Positions 1 through 5,169 of a stretch of 5,169 nucleotides of DNA are shown one piece after another. The DNA lies in contig CALQBB020000096.1 of the NCBI GenBank assembly GCA_943328715.2, positions 1 to 5,169 on the forward strand, given 5' to 3'. The position numbers and the translations under genes are program-made. Source of the stretch: Polynucleobacter meluiroseus (GTDB taxonomy: Bacteria; Bacteroidota; Bacteroidia; Flavobacteriales_D; Crocinitomicaceae). Every line of letters starts with the position of its first letter. The first letter of the stretch is position 1. The notes under the pieces were generated by a model. That model did not search any database. It was not told where the DNA came from and worked only from the letters and a program-made list of their open reading frames with translations.

Positions 1-1
1 T

Positions 2-427
2 ACGGAAGAAACGATTGAAAAGGATTCCCTACTGAAGTACATCTCCCCTAGCGATGTTCGTTCATTTGGATTAATTCCTGAACTCATCGGACGTTTTCCG
101 GTACTTACGTACTTAGAGCCCTTGTCTGACGCGGACCTGAAACGAATTCTTACAGAGCCGAAAAACGCTTTGATCAAACAATACAAACGCTTATTCGAGT
201 TGGATGGTGTGAAATTGAGCATCGATAATGAAGTGTTGGACTTCATGGTGAAAAAAGCCAACGAATTTCAACTTGGAGCGAGAGGACTTAGATCCATTTG
301 CGAAGCCATATTAACAGATGCCATGTTTGACATTCCATCCGCTAATGTGAAAACATTAGAGGTAACTATTCAATATGCGGAAGAGAAATTCTCCAAATCT
401 AAAATCGCCACATTAAAAGTGGCTTAA
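2..427 (+). CDS. clpX: ATP-dependent Clp protease ATP-binding subunit ClpX, C-terminal part (5' end outside window)
   Basis: ClpX is the cytoplasmic AAA+ hexamer that recognises, unfolds and threads substrates into the ClpP peptidase. The reading frame is open from base 2 to a TAA at 425-427 and gives 141 residues; the zinc-binding domain, Walker A/B motifs and pore loops lie upstream of the window. Visible landmarks are GLIPELIGRFPV (residues 23-34 of the fragment), whose Arg31 matches the ClpX arginine finger, TEPKNALIKQY (51-61), typical of ClpX, and the sensor-2 motif GARGLR (92-97), whose Arg94 contacts nucleotide in the family. The frame is continuous across the TTG at 122, so a 101-residue ORF starting there is only an artefact of start-codon searching and not a gene. 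The C-terminal tail after GARGLR is of ordinary length. No convincing terminator follows before pdhB. Identification as ClpX over HslU is firm because of the TEPKNAL and GARGLRSI context. Confidence 0.95.
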   Translation, partial: TEETIEKDSLLKYISPSDVRSFGLIPELIGRFPVLTYLEPLSDADLKRILTEPKNALIKQYKRLFELDGVKLSIDNEVLDFMVKKANEFQLGARGLRSICEAILTDAMFDIPSANVKTLEVTIQYAEEKFSKSKIATLKVA

Positions 428-454
428 AATAACGTACGAATTCGCTTGTTTTTA

Positions 455-462
455 TACTTTTG
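455..462 (+). promoter_or_regulatory. Probable promoter -7 box for pdhB (TACTTTTG)
   Basis: TACTTTTG is a full match to the Bacteroidota -7 consensus TAnnTTTG and is followed by CA, as is common in this phylum. It lies 20 bases before the pdhB ATG, so transcription would start roughly around 466-469 and leave a very short leader. No TTG or TTTG is present at the expected distance upstream (about 432-436), so only half of the promoter is recognisable. If active it separates pdhB from clpX transcriptionally. Confidence 0.55.
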
Positions 463-482
463 CAATTCGAAATTTTTGAACT

Positions 483-1460
483 ATGAAAACATTACAATTT
501 AGAGAAGCCTTAAGAGAAGCTATGTCCGAAGAAATGCGTCGCGATGAGCGCGTATTTTTACTTGGAGAAGAAGTAGCTGAATACAATGGTGCTTACAAAG
601 TTTCTCAAGGAATGCTGGATGAATTTGGTCCAAAAAGAGTAATCGATACACCAATTGCCGAACTAGGTTATACGGGTATCGCTGTTGGAGCATCCATGAA
701 CGGACTTCGTCCAATTGTAGAATTCATGACATGGAACTTTGCGATCCTTGCAGCGGATCAAATCATTAACTCTGCAGCGAAGATGTTGCAAATGTCCGGT
801 GGACAATATTCTTGTCCAATCGTTTTCCGTGGAGGAAATGGTACCGCTGGACAATTAGCGGCAACGCATTCACAAAGTTTCGAAGCGTTTTACGCACACG
901 TACCAGGATTGAAAGTTCTTACACCATCTAATCCAGCAGATGCGAAAGGACTTTTGAAAGCAGCCATTCGAGATAATGATCCAGTTGTTTTCTTGGAGTC
1001 AGAAAAAATGTACGGAGACAAAGGAGAAGTTCCTGAAGGAGAATACATCATTCCAATTGGAGTAGCAAACGTTGTGCGCAAAGGAACAGACGTAACCATC
1101 GTTACTTTTGGTAAAATCATTAAGGTAGCTGAAGAGGCTGCGGAAATCTTAGCAAAAGATAACATCAACGTTGAAATCATCGATTTAAGAACAATTCGTC
1201 CATTAGATTATGGAACAGTCGTTGAATCGATCAAGAAAACGAATCGTTGTGTTGTTTTAGAAGAATCTTGGCCGTTAGCGTCCATTTCATCTGAAATTGC
1301 TTATCACCTACAACGCTATGCATTTGATTACTTAGATGCTCCTGTTCAACGTGTGACACAAACAGACACTCCATTCGCATTCTCGCCGACCTTAATTGAC
1401 GAAGCACTTCCAAATGTAGATCGTTTGATTAAAGCAGTAAAAGCAACCATGTACAGATAA
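483..1460 (+). CDS. pdhB: Pyruvate dehydrogenase E1 component, beta subunit
   Basis: This is the beta subunit of the thiamine-diphosphate-dependent E1 enzyme, which with E1 alpha decarboxylates pyruvate and passes the acetyl group to the E2 lipoyl domain, feeding acetyl-CoA into the TCA cycle. The 325 residues are normal length for the family. The N-terminal transketolase-type pyrimidine domain covers about 4-180; Glu60 in DTPIAELG aligns with the glutamate that activates the ThDP aminopyrimidine ring, and His129 in ATHSQ with the active-site histidine. The C-terminal transketolase domain (about 198-315) contains DLRTIRPLD at 234-242. The start is secure: an in-frame TGA lies at 477-479, just ahead of the ATG. 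There is no Shine-Dalgarno sequence. The alpha subunit and E2 are not adjacent; as I recall, flavobacteria keep pdhA with the E2 gene at another locus. Branched-chain E1 beta (BkdB) or acetoin dehydrogenase are alternatives, but the sequence reads as PdhB. Confidence 0.93.
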   Translation: MKTLQFREALREAMSEEMRRDERVFLLGEEVAEYNGAYKVSQGMLDEFGPKRVIDTPIAELGYTGIAVGASMNGLRPIVEFMTWNFAILAADQIINSAAKMLQMSGGQYSCPIVFRGGNGTAGQLAATHSQSFEAFYAHVPGLKVLTPSNPADAKGLLKAAIRDNDPVVFLESEKMYGDKGEVPEGEYIIPIGVANVVRKGTDVTIVTFGKIIKVAEEAAEILAKDNINVEIIDLRTIRPLDYGTVVESIKKTNRCVVLEESWPLASISSEIAYHLQRYAFDYLDAPVQRVTQTDTPFAFSPTLIDEALPNVDRLIKAVKATMYR

Positions 1461-1480
1461 AATTAGTCTTTTAAGACAAG

Positions 1481-1512
1481 AAAAGGAATCCCAAGTGGAT
1501 TCCTTTTTTTTT
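1481..1512 (+). terminator. Rho-independent terminator after pdhB
   Basis: AAAAGGAATCC (1481-1491) and GGATTCCTTTT (1497-1507) form a perfect 11-bp stem with a 5-base CAAGT loop. The right arm runs into a tract of nine T (1504-1512). It starts 20 bases after the pdhB stop codon and should end the pdhB transcript. On the opposite strand only four T follow the stem, so it would be a weak terminator in that direction. A smaller palindrome, GTCTT-TT-AAGAC (1466-1477), sits just before it. Confidence 0.92.
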
Positions 1513-1565
1513 ACACATACCTCTCGTTTTACATGTTTTCTATAGGTAATTCTCCAACTTTTCTT

Positions 1566-1573
1566 TACCTTCG
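1566..1573 (+). promoter_or_regulatory. Possible -7 box just upstream of the secreted-protein gene (TACCTTCG)
   Basis: TACCTTCG matches the Bacteroidota TAnnTTTG box except for a C at the seventh base. It ends only four bases before the ATG at 1578, so a start site 4-7 bases downstream would give a leaderless or nearly leaderless mRNA. No -33 TTG is seen at about 1543-1547. Since a terminator lies upstream, the gene does need a promoter in 1513-1577, and this is the best candidate there. Confidence 0.4.
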
Positions 1574-1577
1574 ATAG

Positions 1578-3506
1578 ATGAAGTCATTTTTCCTCCTTTT
1601 AAGTCTCACATGGTTAGGGACTAGTTTCGCACAAGGTCCAGAACACTTTTTATTTACCTCTAATTCATCCATTCGCATCACGGATCCCATTTGTAAAAAA
1701 ATGGCCGAAGAGACGAAAACGGAAATCCAAGAACAAATCAAGAGACTCAATAAAAAACAAAAATCAGGCGATATTAACTTGAAAAAAATGCAACTCGAGC
1801 AGCAATCCTATTTTGAAGCAATTCAAACCATAGGGAATGACCCGGAAATTAACTTTGCACCATATTCACTCGCAGATGTAGTAATTAAAACCTATAGACA
1901 AACCATCGAGGATCCTATTTACCTTAGTTTGCAAAAGGTTACATTAAAGGCGCTTGGAGCGGCAACCCTAGAAATTTCCATTAATGATATCCAAGTAAGT
2001 TCATCCGAAAGCGCAATGGACGTTGTGGTAAAGAGTCTAAGGAATCCGGGGACTCCGGCACAAACCATTCATTTTAGTTGTCCAACAGGTCGCTTATTAT
2101 TAGATAATGGTGATTCTGGGCGATTGGCTTGGCTGAGCTTTTGGGGTGAATTTTTCCAAGAAGTAAAAGCCATGGAACAGTTAGAAAAAGTTATCATGCA
2201 GGTAGATCCAACTTTGGTGAGTGCCGATGAACGAGACAGACAAACAGATGAATTACTAAGTAAACTGGAATTAACCACTAAAGAATACCTTTCGAAAGGA
2301 ACCGAGCAAGCGAGAAAGCTCTTAAAGGACATTCCATACCACATTCCATTCAATCAGATCATAGGAGTCCTCATAAGTAAAGATGAACAAAAGATTAGTT
2401 TACTGAGTGGCGCATCTGAACGTGAAATCCAGTATGACGAAGAACTTGAAGAAGAAATTAGCTACCTTGAATTAACATCGATAAAATGGAATTTTGAAAA
2501 GAAAGATGGTCACTGGCACATCTATTATTCAAACGATTACAATACAGATTCACTATCGGCAATTAGGTCGTTTTACAACGCTGGAATTGGTTCAGACAAA
2601 CGTTTTCTGGAGGAAAACTGGGTGAATAAAAATGAAGCGGAAAATCTTTCTGAACTTTTTTACCACATTGAACTTGTCCATGAAGTAGCATCTGTTGAAA
2701 CAGAAACGTTAGTTCGATCCGAAATCCAACCGAAATTAACGAAGCTGTTCAGTGAGGAAAATAGTCCGTATGAATATTTTTGTCAACGCATTTCGCAGCA
2801 AACAACAGCTAATTGGGATGAACAGTATACAGAGAAATTCATCTTCAAAGATGTATTGATTTCCAATCCAGAGAAAACAGCATTTATCTTTCCGGTAATC
2901 CTAAACGTAAAAGGTGATCAAAATGATCTTGAGTATTATTCTCCCAATGAAGAGTTTAAATTCTATGTTTTACTGAAAAATACTGATGGCAGTTATAGTA
3001 TGTATGATTGGTATTACTTTAAACCACTATCCTATTGGTCAAATTATTCCTTACTACGTTGTGCAGAAACACACCTCAAACACATTTCTAATTTCACAGA
3101 AGATCAAGAAACAATCAATGATCCAAAATTCTGGGACAATTACATTTTCAAAAGAGGTAATCGTGGCTTCGAATACCTTATGCCTGTAGTGATGTCCAAT
3201 GAATCCATCGTCATTTCGAAAAGCGAATTTGATGCGCAAGTACAAGATTGCATAAATATCTTATCAGAATACGATGTAGTTGATTTATATGAACACCAAT
3301 TAAAACAGGTCATTCGTTGCATTAACACCATTCAAAAAGGGAGTCTTAGTGGAGCTCAAAACTTGAAGTTAATCACGCTAAGTCAGGAACTACATTTCCA
3401 AAAACGTTTAAATAAAATTCAAAAAGCGGATGGTAACTATTATCCAGCTCTAAATGTTGAACTTGGAATTCCTTTCAAAGAAAGTTCTTACTATCAAATT
3501 CGATAA
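1578..3506 (+). CDS. Putative exported protein of unknown function (642 aa, Sec signal peptide)
   Basis: I do not recognise this protein. Residues 1-18 look like a classical Sec signal peptide: Lys2, a hydrophobic core (FFLLLSLTWLG) and S-F-A before a likely cleavage at Ala18/Gln19. There is no lipobox cysteine, no further membrane segment and no obvious type IX secretion C-terminal domain, so the mature 624-residue protein is probably soluble in the periplasm or released. Residues 41-82 are charged and helical (KTEIQEQIKRLNKKQ region) and may form a short coiled coil; 195-250 is also helix-rich. The section 295-490 is rich in aromatic residues and alternates like beta structure (KWNFEKKDGHWHIYYSND at 303-320, YDWYYFKPLSYW at 476-487). 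Six cysteines (39, 168, 402, 495, 558, 581) could form disulfides. The start is well supported: an in-frame TAG directly precedes the ATG and the signal peptide begins there. It is flanked by the pdhB terminator and the str promoter, so it appears monocistronic. No enzyme motif is evident. Confidence 0.85.
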   Translation: MKSFFLLLSLTWLGTSFAQGPEHFLFTSNSSIRITDPICKKMAEETKTEIQEQIKRLNKKQKSGDINLKKMQLEQQSYFEAIQTIGNDPEINFAPYSLADVVIKTYRQTIEDPIYLSLQKVTLKALGAATLEISINDIQVSSSESAMDVVVKSLRNPGTPAQTIHFSCPTGRLLLDNGDSGRLAWLSFWGEFFQEVKAMEQLEKVIMQVDPTLVSADERDRQTDELLSKLELTTKEYLSKGTEQARKLLKDIPYHIPFNQIIGVLISKDEQKISLLSGASEREIQYDEELEEEISYLELTSIKWNFEKKDGHWHIYYSNDYNTDSLSAIRSFYNAGIGSDKRFLEENWVNKNEAENLSELFYHIELVHEVASVETETLVRSEIQPKLTKLFSEENSPYEYFCQRISQQTTANWDEQYTEKFIFKDVLISNPEKTAFIFPVILNVKGDQNDLEYYSPNEEFKFYVLLKNTDGSYSMYDWYYFKPLSYWSNYSLLRCAETHLKHISNFTEDQETINDPKFWDNYIFKRGNRGFEYLMPVVMSNESIVISKSEFDAQVQDCINILSEYDVVDLYEHQLKQVIRCINTIQKGSLSGAQNLKLITLSQELHFQKRLNKIQKADGNYYPALNVELGIPFKESSYYQIR

Positions 3507-3644
3507 GCTTAAAAATCAATACGTTAGAAATCAATTAAACCTATGCTTTCCAAAAGATTTTTAACCATGAATCAAAGAGGTTTTTACACATTTCTTTTAT
3601 AAACAATGATTTGTCAAAAAACTTCATCTTTTTTTAATAAGCCC

Positions 3645-3674
3645 TTGGATTTTAAAAATAAATAGCTATCTTTG
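3645..3674 (+). promoter_or_regulatory. str operon promoter (-33 TTG and -7 TATCTTTG)
   Basis: TTG at 3645-3647 and TATCTTTG at 3667-3674 are separated by 19 bases, the classical Bacteroidota sigma-ABfr arrangement. The -7 box is a perfect TAnnTTTG match followed by CA, and the spacer is AT-rich. Transcription should begin around 3677-3682, giving rpsL a leader of about 50 bases. This placement also excludes any rpsL start codon at 3672, since that TTG is part of the -7 box. Confidence 0.85.
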
Positions 3675-3675
3675 C

Positions 3676-3699
3676 ACCCCTCAAAGTACGTTTGGGGGT
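3676..3699 (+). promoter_or_regulatory. Stem-loop at the predicted 5' end of the rpsL leader
   Basis: ACCCC (3676-3680) pairs with GGGGT (3695-3699), and after a single bulged T at 3681, CAAA (3682-3685) pairs with TTTG (3691-3694), leaving a GTACG loop. That is nine base pairs with a GC-rich base, directly downstream of the -7 box. It has no terminator-like T tract right after it (TTATTATTTATTTT is interrupted). It may protect the 5' end of a heavily used transcript or act as a control site for ribosomal protein synthesis; neither role can be shown from sequence. If transcription starts inside the C run, the lower stem would be shortened. Confidence 0.5.
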
Positions 3700-3728
3700 T
3701 ATTATTTATTTTAAAACAAGAGTATTTT

Positions 3729-4106
3729 ATGCCAACTATTCAACAGTTAGTTCGCAAAGGAAGAACTGCGGTGGTGAAGAAGAGTAAGTCCGCTGCGCTT
3801 GATTCATGTCCACAACGTAAAGGTGTGTGTGTTCGTGTTTACACGACTACGCCTAAGAAGCCAAACTCGGCTATGCGTAAAGTGGCGCGTGTTCGCTTAA
3901 CGAACGGAAAAGAAGTCAACGCTTACATCGGTGGTGAAGGCCACAATCTTCAAGAACACTCATTAGTACTTGTGCGAGGAGGAAGGGTTAAAGACCTTCC
4001 AGGGGTACGTTACCACATTGTTCGTGGTGCAGAGGATACGGCTGGAGTTCAAGGTCGTAGCCAGAGAAGATCCAAATATGGTACTAAACGTCCTAAGCAG
4101 AAATAA
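3729..4106 (+). CDS. rpsL: 30S ribosomal protein S12
   Basis: S12 sits at the decoding centre of the small subunit and affects translational accuracy. The 125 residues match the family length (124 in E. coli). Diagnostic stretches are [19 protein letters not shown] (39-57), [13 protein letters not shown] (66-78) and [13 protein letters not shown] (84-96). Lys43, Lys44 and Lys88, where substitutions give streptomycin resistance in other bacteria, are all wild type, and Asp89, the residue methylthiolated by RimO in E. coli, is present. The ATG at 3729 is chosen over an in-frame TTG at 3672 because the protein then starts [11 protein letters not shown] as in the family, and because 3672 lies within the promoter. 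No strong Shine-Dalgarno is present (only AAGAG, 3718-3722). First gene of the str operon. Confidence 0.97.
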   Translation: MPTIQQLVRKGRTAVVKKSKSAALDSCPQRKGVCVRVYTTTPKKPNSAMRKVARVRLTNGKEVNAYIGGEGHNLQEHSLVLVRGGRVKDLPGVRYHIVRGAEDTAGVQGRSQRRSKYGTKRPKQK

Positions 4107-4122
4107 TTAAAAGCTTTACAAA

Positions 4123-4593
4123 ATGAGAAGAAGAAAAGCCAAAAAAATTGCGATTCTACCAGATCCGAAATTTAACGATCAAGTAGTAACAAAATTTGTA
4201 AACAATTTAATGCTAGATGGTAAGAAAAGTTTAGCATTCCGTTTATTTTACGATGCAATTGAAATCGTAGATAAAAAGATAGAAGAAACAGAAGGATTAG
4301 ACGTTTGGAGAAAAGCATTAGAAAATGTTACTCCAGCTGTTGAGGTTAGAAGTCGCCGCGTAGGTGGAGCTACTTTCCAAATTCCTACTCCCGTTCGTGA
4401 AGATCGTAAAGCGTCCTTAGCTATGAAATGGTTAATTGGGTATGCGCGTAAACGTAACGAAAAGACAATGTCACAAAGACTTGCTTCTGAAATCATCGCT
4501 GCTTCAAAAGAAGAGGGTGCTGCATTTAAGAAGAAAGAAGATACAATGCGTATGGCGGAAGCGAATAAAGCATTTTCACATTTCAGATTCTAA
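4123..4593 (+). CDS. rpsG: 30S ribosomal protein S7
   Basis: S7 binds the 3' major domain of 16S rRNA, starts assembly of the 30S head and lines the E site. The 156 residues are a normal length. Seen in order: a basic N-terminus (MRRRKAKK), [19 protein letters not shown] (12-30), the conserved hairpin region [19 protein letters not shown] (73-91), [11 protein letters not shown] (101-111), and the end [20 protein letters not shown] (137-156), the Bacteroidota form of the conserved tail. It begins 16 bases after the rpsL stop, behind an A-rich leader (TTACAAAATG) and no Shine-Dalgarno, and ends 3 bases before fusA, so it is surely co-transcribed with both. In E. coli S7 is the autoregulator of the str operon; whether that applies here is unknown, and no S7 target is recognisable in the short rpsL-rpsG gap. 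Confidence 0.97.
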   Translation: MRRRKAKKIAILPDPKFNDQVVTKFVNNLMLDGKKSLAFRLFYDAIEIVDKKIEETEGLDVWRKALENVTPAVEVRSRRVGGATFQIPTPVREDRKASLAMKWLIGYARKRNEKTMSQRLASEIIAASKEEGAAFKKKEDTMRMAEANKAFSHFRF

Positions 4594-4596
4594 GAC

Positions 4597-5169
4597 ATGG
4601 CTAGAGACTTAAAATACACAAGAAACATCGGTATTGCTGCTCACATTGATGCAGGAAAAACAACGACGACTGAGCGTATCTTATTTTACGGTGGTGTTAG
4701 TCACAAAATTGGAGAAGTTCATGACGGAGCTGCTACAATGGACTGGATGGAGCAAGAGCAAGAGCGTGGTATCACGATCACTTCTGCTGCAACTACTTTA
4801 GATTGGAAATACAGAGGTCAGGATTACCATGTAAATATTATTGATACACCAGGACACGTTGACTTTACAGTTGAAGTGAACCGATCTTTACGTGTATTAG
4901 ATGGTTTGGTATTCTTGTTCTCAGCAGTTGATGGTGTTGAGCCTCAATCTGAGACAAACTGGAGATTAGCAAACAACTATAACGTTCCACGTATTGGATT
5001 CGTAAATAAAATGGACCGTCAAGGTGCGGATTTCTTAAACGTTTGTCGCCAAGTAAAAACAATGTTAGGTAGTCATGCATTACCATTACAAATTAATATT
5101 GGTGAAGAAGACAACTTCAAAGGAGTTGTTGACTTAATCAACTTTAAAGGTATTACATGGAATGAGGAA
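4597..5169 (+). CDS. fusA: Translation elongation factor G, N-terminal part (3' end outside window)
   Basis: EF-G is the GTPase that drives translocation and, with RRF, ribosome recycling. The frame from the ATG at 4597 stays open through the last base, giving 191 residues of a protein of about 700. The G-domain motifs are intact: P-loop AHIDAGKT (15-22), switch I RGITIT (57-62), G3 DTPGH (83-87) and G4 NKMD (137-140). The start [20 protein letters not shown] is standard for the family. The ATG follows the rpsG TAA after only GAC, which suggests translational coupling. One local oddity is FYGGVSHK at 30-37, where most EF-G proteins I know have FYTG. The cut end falls in the insertion after G4. 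In Bacteroidota I recall that fusA is usually followed by rpsJ and the S10 genes and not by tuf; this lies outside the window. Confidence 0.97.
   Translation, partial: MARDLKYTRNIGIAAHIDAGKTTTTERILFYGGVSHKIGEVHDGAATMDWMEQEQERGITITSAATTLDWKYRGQDYHVNIIDTPGHVDFTVEVNRSLRVLDGLVFLFSAVDGVEPQSETNWRLANNYNVPRIGFVNKMDRQGADFLNVCRQVKTMLGSHALPLQINIGEEDNFKGVVDLINFKGITWNEE

Noticed and set aside
122..427. A 101-residue ORF starting at TTG 122 taken as an independent small gene
   Set aside because: The frame is open to the window edge and the upstream residues continue the ClpX sequence (GLIPELIGR), so this is the end of clpX.
431..450. Small palindromes CGTACG and CGAATTCG between clpX and pdhB, followed by GTTTTTAT
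   Set aside because: The palindromes leave no room for a loop and do not form a stem long enough for a terminator. They overlap the expected promoter region and are probably chance.
1466..1477. Palindrome GTCTT-TT-AAGAC just after the pdhB stop codon
   Set aside because: It has only five base pairs with a two-base gap, too tight for a stable RNA hairpin. It is noted beside the adjacent strong terminator but not treated as a separate element.
3543..3602. A 19-codon ORF (MLSKRFLTMNQRG...) in the gap before the str promoter
   Set aside because: It has no recognisable promoter or ribosome site, it lies in AT-rich DNA where short ORFs arise by chance, and its sequence resembles nothing I know. 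There is no basis for calling it a gene.
3605..3635. Possible terminator for the secreted-protein gene: a run of seven T at 3629-3635 after a weak ATGA/TCAT pairing
   Set aside because: The stem would be only four AT-rich base pairs with a large loop, too weak for an intrinsic terminator. The remaining gap (3507-3644) shows no other stable hairpin, so the end of this transcript is unresolved.
4865..5086. Minus-strand open frame opposite fusA, and similar antisense frames opposite pdhB, the secreted-protein gene and rpsG
   Set aside because: Each lies opposite a confidently identified or well-supported + strand gene, has no recognisable protein features and lacks promoter signals. They are shadows of the real coding frames.

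Overview
The window looks like chromosomal DNA from a Bacteroidota bacterium, most likely of the class Flavobacteriia. Three things support this. Promoters have the Bacteroidota form (TAnnTTTG -7 boxes, and one clear TTG at -33). The start codons follow A/T-rich leaders and lack strong Shine-Dalgarno sequences. The housekeeping proteins (PdhB, S7, EF-G) read like flavobacterial versions. All genes are on the + strand. The placement rests on recognition and not on a database search.

Layout: (1) positions 2-427 hold the C-terminal third of ClpX, the AAA+ unfoldase of the ClpXP protease, cut by the window edge. (2) After a 55-base gap with its own -7 box lies pdhB (483-1460), a complete E1 beta subunit of pyruvate dehydrogenase, closed by a strong intrinsic terminator (1481-1512). 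(3) A solitary 642-residue protein with a Sec signal peptide follows (1578-3506). I do not recognise its family; its -7-like box lies so close to the ATG that the mRNA may be leaderless. (4) A 222-base AT-rich gap carries, at its right end, a near-consensus promoter (3645-3674) followed immediately by a GC-capped hairpin at the predicted 5' end of the mRNA. (5) This promoter drives the str operon: rpsL (S12, 3729-4106), rpsG (S7, 4123-4593) and the first 191 codons of fusA (EF-G, 4597 to the window end), with gaps of 16 and 3 bases.

The str genes work together in translation: S12 is in the decoding centre, S7 nucleates the 30S head, and EF-G moves tRNA and mRNA through the ribosome. ClpX and PdhB belong to unrelated processes (protein quality control and central carbon metabolism) and seem to be separate transcription units. 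I saw no mobile element, CRISPR array, tRNA, rRNA or defence system. The only really undescribed-looking item is the secreted protein. The most interesting regulatory structure is the rpsL leader hairpin.
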